From Planctomycetaceae bacterium (GTDB taxonomy: Bacteria > Planctomycetota > Phycisphaerae > UBA1845 > UTPLA1), in NCBI GenBank assembly GCA_011525745.1, contig WYBU01000089.1, positions 1 through 64,000 of the forward strand: a stretch of DNA of 64,000 nucleotides, read 5' to 3'. A model generated the notes under the pieces. That model saw nothing but the letters and a program-made list of their open reading frames with translations, was not told the origin of the DNA and made no database searches. Shown piece by piece: positions 15,915-25,548 of this stretch; position 1 is the first letter of the stretch; each line of letters begins with the position of its first letter. A program made the translations under genes and the position numbers.

Positions 15915-17120
15915 CTAACCCTTATCCACCAGCGTCCGCGCGATGATGAGCCGCTGTATTTCGCTGGCCCCCTCATAGATGCGCAACGCGCGGATATCCC
16001 GATACAGCCGCTCGACCGGATTTCCGCGAATCAGCCCCCGTCCGCCGAAGAGTTGCACCGCGCGGTCGATGATCCCGTGCGCATGGTCCGTCGCAAACAG
16101 CTTCGCCATCGAAACGGCGCGCCTGAGTTGTTCTTCCTTTGCGTTCGGTTTCGAATCTGAGTCGCCGTCCGCGTCGCCGTTGTCCGCCAACCATGCCGCC
16201 CGCGCGACGAGCAGTTGCGCCGCATCCAGTTCCGTGGCCATGTCAGCCAGCATGAACTGCACCGCCTGGAATTTCGCCAGCGGCCGGCCGAACTGTCGCC
16301 GCGACTGAACATGCGCGAGGGCCTCGTCCAGTGCTCGGCGGGCCATACCGCAGGCCGCAGCGCCGACCGTCGCGCGAAACCGAATCAGCGTCGCCAGCGC
16401 GATGCGCAAGCCGTCGCCCTCGGCGCCCAGTCGTTGCGCCGTCGGGACGGATACGCCGTCGAACCGCATAGTTCCGATCGGATGGGCCGACAGAAGCTGC
16501 ACCGGCTCGAACGTCAGTCCCGGAGTATCGCCCGGCACAATCAACGCCATGAACCGCGCCTCGCCGTTCGGTGCGTCGGCGGCGCGCGCGAAGACCACGT
16601 AAATGTCCGCGATTCCCGCGTTCGATATCAGCGTCTTCTCGCCCGTCAGGCGGTAGCCGGAGCGGGGGTCGTCCGCCGGACCATCGCATTCCGCACGCAA
16701 TTGCATCCCGGCCGGATCGCTGCCGGCCTCCGGCTCCGTCAGCGCGAAGGCTCCGATGGCGCCGTTCTCGATCGCCGTGAGCCAGCGCGACTTCTGCTCC
16801 GGCGTGCCGAACCGCGCGATCGGAATGCCACCCAGCCCCTGCATCGCGAACAGATCGTCCGCCAGCGGCGATCCATAGGCGAGCCGTTCGCGAATGAGGC
16901 AACACGCGCGCACGTCGAGCGGCTCAAAGAACCGGAGCAGGCTTGCGTCGGCCAGCGCGCGCACGTACTCGCGGGAAACGGCGTCGGTGTCGTGTTCGTC
17001 CCGATCGCAGCGCGTTGCGATGTCGGCGTCGCAAAAGCCGTCGACTTTCGCGGCCAATCGTCTGTGTTCATCGGTGAAAAAGGGCAGGCGGCGCATGGCG
17101 GGCATCATAGCGTCCCCCAT
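15915..17120 (-). CDS. Acyl-CoA dehydrogenase
   Basis: A flavoprotein that introduces an alpha-beta double bond into acyl-CoA thioesters. Of 401 residues, FALTEPEAGSDPAGMQ near 130 is the FAD/substrate signature, followed by GEKTLISNAGIADIYVV. RRQFGRPLAKFQAVQFMLADM lies at the C-terminal helical domain, and the catalytic-base region RIYEGASEIQRL near residue 380 has the expected glutamate. An acidic insert (DNGDADGDSDSKPNAKEEQ) of about 15 residues sits between two C-terminal helices. The start is uncertain: ATGs at 17108 and 17105 follow GGGGGA more closely than the one at 17120. No beta-oxidation partner is adjacent. Confidence 0.88.
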   Translation of the reverse strand: MGDAMMPAMRRLPFFTDEHRRLAAKVDGFCDADIATRCDRDEHDTDAVSREYVRALADASLLRFFEPLDVRACCLIRERLAYGSPLADDLFAMQGLGGIPIARFGTPEQKSRWLTAIENGAIGAFALTEPEAGSDPAGMQLRAECDGPADDPRSGYRLTGEKTLISNAGIADIYVVFARAADAPNGEARFMALIVPGDTPGLTFEPVQLLSAHPIGTMRFDGVSVPTAQRLGAEGDGLRIALATLIRFRATVGAAACGMARRALDEALAHVQSRRQFGRPLAKFQAVQFMLADMATELDAAQLLVARAAWLADNGDADGDSDSKPNAKEEQLRRAVSMAKLFATDHAHGIIDRAVQLFGGRGLIRGNPVERLYRDIRALRIYEGASEIQRLIIARTLVDKG

Positions 17121-17312
17121 CGACGGCGTGTGTGATCCGACCGCCCTTCCGGTGCGGTGGGGCGCGTACCGATTCGGCGGGCCGAGCCAGCTTACCGCGA
17201 GCGACGGCGGCGCTTATGATGATCCGTGTCTTGCGGTCCTGCGCCATCGAGCTTGAGCCGATCCTGGAGGCTCCGCCCGACACGGGGCGGTGATTCCGCC
17301 AGCATATGATCC

Positions 17313-20300
17313 GTGGCGCGACTTCGCGCAGTCGGAGTGTTTGTCGTGATGCGTTTCGTGTTCCGTCGATCGGCGTGGCGCGCGTGGACCGCCCCCGCCG
17401 TCATTCTCGCCTTGCTCGGCGCTCCGCGCGTCGCCGCGGAGCAACAGCCGCCCACGGAGCACGCCCCCGCCTCGCAACCGGCCGCCAGCCAGCCCGCATC
17501 CGTGCCGGCCGCCAGCGCGCCGGCCGTCGTCGAGGCGCCGCCGCAACTCACGGAAGACGAGGTCAACGCGCGAATCAAGCAGGTGCAGGAGAAGACCGAC
17601 CTCGACGAAGAAGCGCGCAAGCGCGCTCTCGATTTGTATCAGCAGGCCCTCAGCCGCCTGAAGGACGCCGCCGCCTGGTCGGCCAAGGCGGCCGACTTTC
17701 GTCGACGTCGTAACGAAGCGCCGGCGCAGTTGGAGTCGCTTCGCGCCGCGTCGACCCAGCCGGTCGCCGAGGCCGTTCCCGATCTGCCGTCGGACGCGAC
17801 GCTGTCGCAATTGGAGCAGTTGCTTGCGGAGCGAACACGGGAACTGGAGGAAGCGCGTAAGGCGCTGGGCGCGCAGGAGGCGGAACCGAAGCGCCGATCG
17901 GACCGCCGCGTCGCCATTCCCAAGGAGCTGGCACGGCTGAAGGAGCAGCTTGAGGGCCAGACGCGCGCGATGCGCGAAGCGGCTGCTTCCGGCGAGGCTC
18001 CCGATACCGTGCGTGCGCGGCAGGCGCTGGCGCAAGCCAACCGCCAGGCGATCGTTGCGGAGATCGAATGCTACGAACAGGAGCTGGCGCTCTACGAAGC
18101 GGCCACAGAGTTGTTGCCGCTGCGGCTTGATGACGCCATACGCCATGAATCGCGTCTGGACCGGATCGTCAAGGCATGGAACGAGCGCGTCAATGACCGG
18201 CGCAAGATGGAGGCCGAGCGCCAGGCGCGCGAGGCGCTGTGGGCCGCGGCGCGCGCCCATCCGGCCCTGGCCGAGATCGCGCAGGCGAACGCCGATCTTG
18301 CCGCGAAGCGATCACGACTGGCGCTGGAAATCGAGCGCGTCTCGCACGAAAAGGGGACGATTGACGCACGTCTGAAGGACCTGACGGACCGCTTCAAGAA
18401 GCTCAGCGAGCGCGTCGAGACAGCCGGGGCGCGCACGATGGCAAGACCGCTGATGGTGTTTCGCTCCGACGTGCCCGCGATTCGCCGGCACAAGCGCAGC
18501 ATCAGCCAGCGTCAGTCGGTGCTGGCCGCGACGCAACTCGAGTCGCTTGAAATCGGCGATCAGCAGGCGGAATTGGCCCGCATCGACGACCGGGTCGAAG
18601 CCGTTGTCGCGGAGTTGAAATCGCGATTTCCCGATCTGCGCCGCGAGGAAATCGAGGCCGAGGTTCGCACGCTGCTCCAGGCGCGACGCGAGTTCCTCCA
18701 GGCGCTTGGCCAGGACTACGAGAACTATCTTGGCGACCTGAGTCAACTCAACTCCTCCGAGTCGCGACTCGTCCGCACCGCCGAGTCGATCACGAACTAT
18801 ATCAGCGAGCGAATCCTCTGGATTCGCAGCAGCGAGCCGATCGGCGCCAAGGCCTTGAGCGGCGCCGTCGACGCCTTCTTGTGGTTCATCGACGCCGAAC
18901 GATGGGGACTTGTACTTGCCGCGCTGACAACCGAGTTTGCCGCACAACCCATCCTGCTTGCTTCGCTCGTCATCGCGTTAGTCGGCCTCGTAACGCTGCG
19001 CCCACGACTGAAGCGCGCCATGACGCGCCTCGGCGACGCCGTACCCTCCATCCAGACCGACTCATTTGTTCTGACGATCAAGGCGCTGTTTCTGACGCTG
19101 CTGCTGGCCGCCATTTGGCCCGTCATTCTTGAGTTGATCGCCTGGCGGCTGAACGCGTCGTCCGCGTCGGGCCGCTCGGCGAAGGCCGTCGCCGCCGGTT
19201 TGCACCAGGCGGCGATGTTCCTGCTCGTCGCCGGCTCGGCGCACCTGCTGCTCCGGCCCGGCGGACTGTTTACGGCGCATTTCCGTTGGCGGAAGTCCAC
19301 GGCCGCCGCCATTCGCAAGTACCTTTTTCCGTTCATTGCGGCATCGTTGCCGTTGCTGTTTGTGCACGGCACGATGGAATGGCTGGGGGACGACGCCTAC
19401 CGGGAAACGCTCGGCCGCCTGGCGCTGATATCGTTCTTGTGTGTCGAGACCTGGTTCGCGCAGCGCGTGTTTCGGCCGCACGGAGCGGTAATGTGCGACT
19501 ATCTGTCGCGTCATCCCGACGGCTGGGCGACGCGCCTGCGGTACGTGTGGTACCCGCTGCTCGTTCTCGCGCCGCTGGGCCTGGCGATTCTCGCAACGGC
19601 GGGCTTCTATTTCACCGCCACTGATCTGGAACGACGGTTCACCGCGAGCATCGTCACGATCATCGCGCTGCTGCTCGGCTATCTGTTGCTGTTCCGCTGG
19701 TTGTTTGTCAGCTATCGCCATCTTGCATACGAAACAGCGCTGAAGCGACGCGAGGCGGAGCAGGCCAAGGAAGGTCCGCAACAGGCCGGCGAAGTTCCCG
19801 CCGCGCCGTTGGAGGGCGAAGACGTCGATCTGACGCAAATCAATCAGCAGACACAGCGGCTGATTCGTACCGTCTTCGGGCTGGTGGCGTTCTTCGGCGT
19901 GGGCGTGCTGTGGGTCGATGTGCTGCCGGCGCTCAACGTGCTCAACCGCGTCGAACTGTGGTCGCACACGGCGCGCGTGCCCGAGGAGGTGAGCCTCCCG
20001 GATGAGACCAGGTCGGTGCAGATAGTCGAGAAGAACGTGCCGATCACTCTGGCCGACCTGCTCGGCGCGCTGATTGTGGCCGTAGTGACCTTCATCGCAG
20101 CCGGGAACATTCCCGGTCTGATGGAAATAACGTTGCTCCAGCGACTGCCGCTGGACGCCGGCTCGCGCTACGCGTTCAAGACCGTCTGCCGCTACCTGAT
20201 CACGATTGTCGGACTGATTCTGGCGTTTAGGATTATTGGTGTCGATTGGAATTCGGTGCAGTGGATGGCCGCGGCGCTGACGTTCGGCCTGGCCTTCGGT

Positions 20301-20900
20301 TTGCAGGAGATTTTCGCGAACTTCATTTCCGGCCTGATCCTGCTGTTCGAGCGCCCGATTCGAGTCGGCGACATTGTGACGATCGGCGACGTCAGCGGGG
20401 CGGTGACGCGCATCCGCATTCGAGCCACGACGGTGATGACCGGCGACCGCAAGGAGTTGATCGTTCCCAACAAGGAGTTCATCACCGGCCGGGTCGTCAA
20501 CTGGACGTTGACCGACCCGACGCTGCGCATTGTGTTGCCTGTGGGCGTCGCCTATGGCTCGGACACACTGCGGGCGATCCAGTTACTGCTGCGCGTGGCG
20601 CGTGAGAATCCGCGTGTGCTTCGCGAGCCGGAGCCGCGGGCCTTATTCATGGGCTTCGGCGACAGCACGCTCAACTTCGAGCTGTGGGTCTTCGTGCGCG
20701 GGCCCGAGGACGTGCTGACAACGCGACACGACCTGAACATGGCCATCGATCGCACGTTTCGAGACTCGGGCATCGAGATTGCGTTTCCGCAGCGCGATCT
20801 GCACATCCGCTCGATGTCCGAGGCCGCCGCCGCCCCGCTGGCCGACGCGCTGTCGCGCCGGGCGGAACTGGACTTCGAGCAACCGGGGGCGAAGGGATGA
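17313..20900 (+). CDS. Large mechanosensitive channel, MscK/MscS family
   Basis: An inner-membrane channel of up to 1195 residues that opens on membrane tension. A start at 17349 (MRFVFRRSAWRAW...) would place a signal peptide at the very N-terminus, as in MscK/KefA. A long periplasmic coiled-coil domain rich in Ala/Glu/Arg/Gln (about residues 60-520) follows, then roughly ten membrane segments (about 545-975). The MscS core follows: the pore-lining helix and TM3 hinge at GLAFGLQEIFANFISGLILL, then the beta-domain FERPIRVGDIVTIGDVSG and PNKEFITGRVVNWTL. The final 80 residues form the alpha/beta vestibule. MscK-size homologues are usually 1000-1150 residues. Monocistronic. Confidence 0.88.
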   Translation: MARLRAVGVFVVMRFVFRRSAWRAWTAPAVILALLGAPRVAAEQQPPTEHAPASQPAASQPASVPAASAPAVVEAPPQLTEDEVNARIKQVQEKTDLDEEARKRALDLYQQALSRLKDAAAWSAKAADFRRRRNEAPAQLESLRAASTQPVAEAVPDLPSDATLSQLEQLLAERTRELEEARKALGAQEAEPKRRSDRRVAIPKELARLKEQLEGQTRAMREAAASGEAPDTVRARQALAQANRQAIVAEIECYEQELALYEAATELLPLRLDDAIRHESRLDRIVKAWNERVNDRRKMEAERQAREALWAAARAHPALAEIAQANADLAAKRSRLALEIERVSHEKGTIDARLKDLTDRFKKLSERVETAGARTMARPLMVFRSDVPAIRRHKRSISQRQSVLAATQLESLEIGDQQAELARIDDRVEAVVAELKSRFPDLRREEIEAEVRTLLQARREFLQALGQDYENYLGDLSQLNSSESRLVRTAESITNYISERILWIRSSEPIGAKALSGAVDAFLWFIDAERWGLVLAALTTEFAAQPILLASLVIALVGLVTLRPRLKRAMTRLGDAVPSIQTDSFVLTIKALFLTLLLAAIWPVILELIAWRLNASSASGRSAKAVAAGLHQAAMFLLVAGSAHLLLRPGGLFTAHFRWRKSTAAAIRKYLFPFIAASLPLLFVHGTMEWLGDDAYRETLGRLALISFLCVETWFAQRVFRPHGAVMCDYLSRHPDGWATRLRYVWYPLLVLAPLGLAILATAGFYFTATDLERRFTASIVTIIALLLGYLLLFRWLFVSYRHLAYETALKRREAEQAKEGPQQAGEVPAAPLEGEDVDLTQINQQTQRLIRTVFGLVAFFGVGVLWVDVLPALNVLNRVELWSHTARVPEEVSLPDETRSVQIVEKNVPITLADLLGALIVAVVTFIAAGNIPGLMEITLLQRLPLDAGSRYAFKTVCRYLITIVGLILAFRIIGVDWNSVQWMAAALTFGLAFGLQEIFANFISGLILLFERPIRVGDIVTIGDVSGAVTRIRIRATTVMTGDRKELIVPNKEFITGRVVNWTLTDPTLRIVLPVGVAYGSDTLRAIQLLLRVARENPRVLREPEPRALFMGFGDSTLNFELWVFVRGPEDVLTTRHDLNMAIDRTFRDSGIEIAFPQRDLHIRSMSEAAAAPLADALSRRAELDFEQPGAKG

Positions 20901-20950
20901 AGAGTGCGGTCGTGCGCTCTGCGACGTGATCCGCGCAACATCCGTGCTCC

Positions 20951-21610
20951 TTATTTCGCAGATTTGCCTGCCGCGCGAATGGGCCAGCCGTCATATCCAC
21001 TGACGAAATCCCATTGTTGCGGCTGCGATCCTTCCCTTGCGGGATTCTGCTCGATGTATCGAATTCGCGTGAGGATTTCTACAGGCGTGAACAAATACAC
21101 CTTGTAGATTCGATTGGACCAGACTGGATGGGCGTCGGCGACATCCGCCGACAGCCGAATCCGGTTGCGTGACGCTTGCGCCAGCAGACGCCACATGCGC
21201 TCGGCGCCGTCCTTGTGACGTCGGATGCAGATGTGCGCATGGTTCGCAAGCACAGCGCACGCCCACACTGTGTACTGCCGCTCGCGGCTCACCTCGAAGA
21301 ACGCCTCGCCTATGGCTTGCCTCTTCGCGGAATCGAACCAGATCGGCGCAAACTCCAGGCGGGAGGCCGCTTGTCGATAGAACCGTTTCAACTCCTCGCG
21401 CGGGGGCTGCGCAACTTTGCGTCCCGTGTGAACCGGGCCAAGCGCCTCGAGCTCCTGCTTGCGGATTTCATCGGATCCGCTGCCACGCGGATCGTTCGGG
21501 AGCCACAGCCCGTAGGCGTGAAATACCAGATGTTGCCCGACGATGTATCGCCGCGAAGAGGCAGAGCCGCTTTCGGTCGGCTTGTTTGGATTTGTCACGT
21601 CAGACACCAA
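20951..21610 (-). CDS. IS200-like (Y1/HUH) transposase family protein
   Basis: A 219-residue protein of the Y1 transposase-like group common in planctomycetal genomes. The HUH metal site is intact (NHAHICIRRH), a tyrosine follows in the C-terminal helix (IRYIEQNPAREG), and the family signatures FHAYGLWLPNDPRGSGSD and PVWSNRIYKVYL are present. It would nick and rejoin single-stranded DNA at palindromic ends. No obvious inverted BIME pair flanks it in this stretch, unlike the dead copy at 1383-1835. It lies 60 bases downstream of hutU on the same strand. It may be domesticated rather than an autonomous element. Confidence 0.75.
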   Translation of the reverse strand: MVSDVTNPNKPTESGSASSRRYIVGQHLVFHAYGLWLPNDPRGSGSDEIRKQELEALGPVHTGRKVAQPPREELKRFYRQAASRLEFAPIWFDSAKRQAIGEAFFEVSRERQYTVWACAVLANHAHICIRRHKDGAERMWRLLAQASRNRIRLSADVADAHPVWSNRIYKVYLFTPVEILTRIRYIEQNPAREGSQPQQWDFVSGYDGWPIRAAGKSAK

Positions 21611-21670
21611 GGATGTATTCGAGGACGAAACTCCATGCAGCAGCGGATTCCATGTTTGTGAACGAATGCA

Positions 21671-23431
21671 TCATTGCAGCAACTGCACCCCCCGCTCCCG
21701 CCCCACTTCCTCGGCCCGCTCGTATCCAGCGTCCATGTGCCGGAAGATCCCCATCGCCGGATCGCACGTCAGCACGCGTTCCAGCCGCTCATCCGCCAGC
21801 TTCGTGCCATCCGCCACGCACACCATGCCCGCGTGGATGCTGTAGCCGATGCCCACGCCGCCGCCGTGATGCACGCTCACCCAACTCGCGCCGCACGCCG
21901 TATTGGCCAGCGCGTTGAGGATCGGCCAGTCGGCGATCGCGTCGCTGCCGTCCTTCATGCCCTCGGTCTCGCGATTGGGACTGGCGACGCTGCCGCAGTC
22001 GAGATGGTCGCGCCCAATGACGATCGGCGCTTTGACGCGCCCGCCGCGCACCAACTCGTTGAAGACGCGCCCGGCCTTGGCGCGCTCGCCGTAGCCCAGC
22101 CAGCAGATGCGCGCCGGCAGCCCCTGAAAGGCGACGCGCTGTCCGGCCAGCCGAATCCAGCGGGCCAGTTGCTTCTTTTCGGGAAACGCATCGAGAATGG
22201 CCTGATCGGTCACGGCGATATCGTTCGGATCGCCCGACAGGGCCGCCCAGCGAAACGGCCCGGCGCCTTCGCAGAACAGCGGCCGGATGTACTCGGGCAC
22301 GAAGCCGGGAATGGCGAAGGGATCGAAGTCGCTGCATGACGGCGCGGCAGCGCGCAACGAGGCGGCCGTGACGATTCCTTGTTCGACCGCCTGCCTCGCC
22401 ATGCCGCGGATGTTGTTGCCGTAGTCGAACGCGATCGCGCCGCGCTGTTTCAGCTCCAACATGCCCGCCACGTGAATCGCCATCGACTCCATCGCCAGTC
22501 GAACATAGCGCCCAGGATCGGCCGTGCGCAGCCGCAGCGCCTCGTCGTAGGGCAGTTGATGCGGCACGTAGCCTTGCAAGGCGTCGTGGGCGCTGGTCTG
22601 GTCCGTGAGCAGATCGGGGACCACGCCGCGCCGCGCCAGCTCGGTAATCACAACGGCCGCATTGCCGAGCAGACCCACGCTCAGCGCGCGCCGCTCGCGA
22701 CGCGCGCCGATCACTTTCTCAAGCGCCCGATCGAGGTCGGTCTCGGATTCGTCCAAATAGCGCGTGTCAAGTCGCCGCTGGATGCGATGGCGATCCACCT
22801 CGACCACCAAACACGCGGCGCCGTTCATCGTCGCCGCCAGCGGCTGCGCGCCGCCCATGCCGCCCAGGCCGGCTGTTACCACCAGCCGCCCGGCCAGGTC
22901 GCCGCCGAAGTGTCGCGCGGCCGCGGCCGCGAATGTCTCGAAGGTGCCCTGCAAGATGCCCTGCGTGCCGATGTAAATCCACGAACCGGCCGTCATCTGG
23001 CCGTACATCGTCAGCCCCAGCGCTTCGAGCCGGCGGAACTCGTCCCAGTTGGCCCAGGCGGGCACGAGCATGGCGTTGCTGATGAGCACGCGCGGCGCCG
23101 TTTCGTGCGTGCGCACGACTCCGACCGCGCGGCCGGATTGCACGAGCAGCGTCTCGTCGATCTCCAGGTTCTGAAGCGCGCGGACGATGCGCTCGAAGTC
23201 GGGCCACGACCGCGCCGCCTTGCCGGTGCCGCCATAGACGATCAGTTCATCGGGTTTTTCGGCCACGTCGGGATCGAGGTTGTTCATCAACATGCGCAGG
23301 GCCGCTTCCTGATGCCAGCCCTTGCAGGAAAGCTGCGTTCCGCGCGGGGCGCGGATCGTGCGGGGGGCGCCATGACTTGATGATCGTTCAGCCTGTCGCT
23401 TCGCGTCTGTGCAGGTAACTGGGTTGATCAT
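21671..23431 (-). CDS. hutU: Urocanate hydratase
   Basis: Catalyses the second step of histidine degradation, urocanate to imidazolone propionate, using tightly bound NAD. It has 586 residues, slightly longer than the usual 550-560. The start [34 protein letters not shown], the substrate region [21 protein letters not shown], the NAD-binding [15 protein letters not shown], and the active-site cysteine segment [21 protein letters not shown] are all clear. The 20-30 residue N-terminal extension before RTIRAPRG may be untranslated, but no nearer in-frame ATG exists. No other hut gene is within the window, so the pathway must be split. Confidence 0.93.
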   Translation of the reverse strand: MINPVTCTDAKRQAERSSSHGAPRTIRAPRGTQLSCKGWHQEAALRMLMNNLDPDVAEKPDELIVYGGTGKAARSWPDFERIVRALQNLEIDETLLVQSGRAVGVVRTHETAPRVLISNAMLVPAWANWDEFRRLEALGLTMYGQMTAGSWIYIGTQGILQGTFETFAAAAARHFGGDLAGRLVVTAGLGGMGGAQPLAATMNGAACLVVEVDRHRIQRRLDTRYLDESETDLDRALEKVIGARRERRALSVGLLGNAAVVITELARRGVVPDLLTDQTSAHDALQGYVPHQLPYDEALRLRTADPGRYVRLAMESMAIHVAGMLELKQRGAIAFDYGNNIRGMARQAVEQGIVTAASLRAAAPSCSDFDPFAIPGFVPEYIRPLFCEGAGPFRWAALSGDPNDIAVTDQAILDAFPEKKQLARWIRLAGQRVAFQGLPARICWLGYGERAKAGRVFNELVRGGRVKAPIVIGRDHLDCGSVASPNRETEGMKDGSDAIADWPILNALANTACGASWVSVHHGGGVGIGYSIHAGMVCVADGTKLADERLERVLTCDPAMGIFRHMDAGYERAEEVGRERGVQLLQ

Positions 23432-23759
23432 TTTGGTAGTCCATCAAGCTCAATGAACGACGGTCTATTTCATTCGCCGGCCGCAATGAAATCATCGAGG
23501 CGACTGCCACAGTCCGGAACGGCCAAGCTAATTGTGAGCTGGTACGCGGAGCATGGCGATTGCGGCTGTCACTTCGCAGATGTGACTTCGAATGGGCTGG
23601 TTCTTTCGAATCGGCTCGTGTGTGGACGCCGTGTGATGGCCTGGAGGTTTCGGCGTCAGCCGGGTTCGCCCTATCGGCATCGGTGATTCCGCAAGCATGC
23701 CGCCTGCGGGACGCCGGGGCACCGCAACACCGCATTGGCCGCATCCGGTGCATCGCTCA
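23432..23759. other. Intergenic region without a recognisable gene
   Basis: These 328 bases lie between hutU and the small pair on the same strand. Short frames exist on both strands (for example 23453-23686), but they show no family features, no good ribosome site and biased arginine-rich composition. No repeat or terminator was found. Confidence 0.4.
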
Positions 23760-23954
23760 TCACCTGGTTTTCTGAATCAATTCCCGGACGGCCGCAACGA
23801 TTTCGTTTGGTACACCCATAAGAGTTGAACCCGGCGACTCAATCGCCGCTTCATCCTCAGCAGCCGCCTCGTCCTCGGACCGTTGCTCGTAGTGCTCGAG
23901 TGCGCGCCGCTCGCGGTGTTCATCCCAGCCGGGGGGAAACTGCTTTTCTCTCAT
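23760..23954 (-). CDS. Small antitoxin-like protein, partner of the upstream DUF4258-like protein
   Basis: A 64-residue acidic protein beginning MREKQFPPGWDEHRERRALEHY, with a run of glutamate/aspartate in the middle and a VPNEIVAAVRELIQK helix at the end. The start at 23954 overlaps the stop of the upstream gene as ATGA, a sign of coupled translation. Small acidic partners with this FPPGWDE opening often accompany short basic proteins of the BrnT/DUF4258 type, which suggests a toxin-antitoxin pair. This is inferred from layout and family memory. Confidence 0.55.
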   Translation of the reverse strand: MREKQFPPGWDEHRERRALEHYEQRSEDEAAAEDEAAIESPGSTLMGVPNEIVAAVRELIQKTR

Positions 23955-24235
23955 GAACTGCGCCTCCGTCGCCGTCGCCGACAAGCCTTCAGCGCCTTGC
24001 CGCGAAGCTCGTAGGCCGCACTCACAAACACTTCATTCGACGGTTCATCCGAAACGTAAATGACTCGAACGTATCCGCGGCTGCTCGTTCGTCCGATTGC
24101 GACTCGCGACCTTTCCTGACCGCTTCGGTCCTCGCCCGGCCGGTCCTGAACCTCAACGACCTCCTGCTCGTTCACAACGTGACGATAAATATTCGGCTGT
24201 TCGGTGTCGGAGTCACAATGGTGGCGGATCGTCAC
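23951..24235 (-). CDS. DUF4258/BrnT-like putative toxin
   Basis: A 94-residue basic protein starting with GTG at 24235 behind GGGAG. The middle (SRVAIGRTSSRGYVRVIYVS) and the C-terminal AAYELRGKALKACRRRRRRR resemble the beta-sheet core and basic tail of DUF4258/BrnT-type RNase-fold proteins. It shares a 4-base ATGA overlap with the acidic downstream gene. Toxin-first order is typical of BrnT/BrnA and HigB-like pairs. No catalytic residue can be assigned with confidence; it could also be an orphan regulator. Confidence 0.55.
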   Translation of the reverse strand: MTIRHHCDSDTEQPNIYRHVVNEQEVVEVQDRPGEDRSGQERSRVAIGRTSSRGYVRVIYVSDEPSNEVFVSAAYELRGKALKACRRRRRRRSS

Positions 24236-24310
24236 GCCCGCATCTCCCGCAGTTCATTATAGCTGAACACCTGCCGCGCGCTACGCGCTCGTCGACCCGC
24301 GAGCGTCGTT

Positions 24311-25375
24311 TTACACGTTGAACTTGAACAAAATGACGTCTCCATCCTGCACGATATACGTCTTGCCCTCCTGGCGCACCTTGCCGGCGGCGCGGGCCGC
24401 CTTCATGTCGCCGGCCGCCTTCAGATCGTCGTAGGCGACCGTCTCGGCGCGGATGAATCCGCGCTGCAAGTCGCTGTGAATCCGCCCCGCCGCTTCCACC
24501 GCCGGCGTGCCTTTCGGAATCGTCCAGGCGCGCACTTCCTCCGGGCCGGCGGTCAGGAACGAAATCAACCCGGCCGCGGCGTAACAGGCGTGCAGCAGCT
24601 TGGCCGAAGCCGGCTCCGTGATGCCCAACTCCGCTTGAAACGCGGGCCGATCGGCCGGGTCGAGCTGCGCGACCTGCGCCTCGATGTCGGCGGAGAGCAC
24701 GATCGTGCCGCGCGCGTGCTCGTGCTCAAACGGCGGCGGATCGTTGATCCGGTCTTCGCCGACGTTGACGACGACGACCATCGGCTTGAGCGTCAGAAAC
24801 GCGAAGCTCGACACCGTCTTCGCCTCTTCGTCGGAGTGCACCGCCTCACGAACGGGCTTCTCCTGCTCCAGCGCCTCGCGAATGCGCTCGAACAGCGCCA
24901 ACTCGCGTTTGTCGGCGTCGATGGTTTTGCCCCCCTTCTTGATCTGCGTCTGCAACCGCTCGATCCGGTTGGACACTTGCTCCAGGTCGGCGAAGATCAG
25001 CTCGGTGTGCAGCTCGGCCAGGTCGGCCTTCGGGTCGATCCGGTCGCGGTACGGCGGCACGGCGTCGTTGCGGAACGCGCGCACCACCGCCACCAGTCCG
25101 TCGCATTGGCGGAGCTTGGGCGCGCAGCGTCGAAACTCGGCCTGTCCGTGCGCTTCGGCCAGCGAAATGCCGGGTACGTCGAGCAGTTCGATCGTCGCAG
25201 GAGAGTACTTTTTGGGCTTGTACAGTTCAGCCAGCAGATCGAGCCGCAAATCGGGCACTTTCACCGTTGCAAGCCGTTCGACGGCCGCCTGTGCCGGATC
25301 GGGCGGAAGGCCGGTGATCGCCGTAAAGAGCGTCGACTTGCCGGAAAACGGCGGTCCAATCAGAGCAAACTTCAT
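24311..25375 (-). CDS. YchF-like GTPase/ATPase with C-terminal TGS domain
   Basis: The 354-residue protein has the Obg/YchF layout: a G-domain (P-loop GPPFSGKST at 7-15, G3 DVPG near 66), a helical insertion (LIFADLEQVSNRIERLQTQIKKGGK), and a C-terminal TGS-like domain (GPEEVRAWTIPKGTPAVEAAGRIHSDLQRGFIRAE). The P-loop differs from canonical YchF (GLPNVGKS), and the switch motif is DVPG rather than DIAG, so this is probably a divergent paralogue. YchF proteins bind ribosomes and hydrolyse ATP. Monocistronic. Confidence 0.85.
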   Translation of the reverse strand: MKFALIGPPFSGKSTLFTAITGLPPDPAQAAVERLATVKVPDLRLDLLAELYKPKKYSPATIELLDVPGISLAEAHGQAEFRRCAPKLRQCDGLVAVVRAFRNDAVPPYRDRIDPKADLAELHTELIFADLEQVSNRIERLQTQIKKGGKTIDADKRELALFERIREALEQEKPVREAVHSDEEAKTVSSFAFLTLKPMVVVVNVGEDRINDPPPFEHEHARGTIVLSADIEAQVAQLDPADRPAFQAELGITEPASAKLLHACYAAAGLISFLTAGPEEVRAWTIPKGTPAVEAAGRIHSDLQRGFIRAETVAYDDLKAAGDMKAARAAGKVRQEGKTYIVQDGDVILFKFNV

Positions 25376-25548
25376 GCGTGCATGATCCGCTCAACGGCGG
25401 ATACGATCAAGCCGCGCGCCGGTGTGTGGCACGGCAAAGCCTTCGCGATGCACGCTCTTCAGCATCGTTCGGCGAAACTGGCGCGAGGGCAAGTCGATGC
25501 CACGCTTCATCATTGATCAGGTGAATTGCGAGCGATTTTTTATGAAGC

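Noticed and set aside
22379..23380. A 333-codon plus-strand open frame
   Set aside because: Antisense to urocanate hydratase; the translation is His/Arg/Ala-rich and featureless.
23453..23686. A 77-residue plus-strand protein
   Set aside because: No ribosome site, no recognisable motif, and it lies in the leader region of hutU on the other strand.
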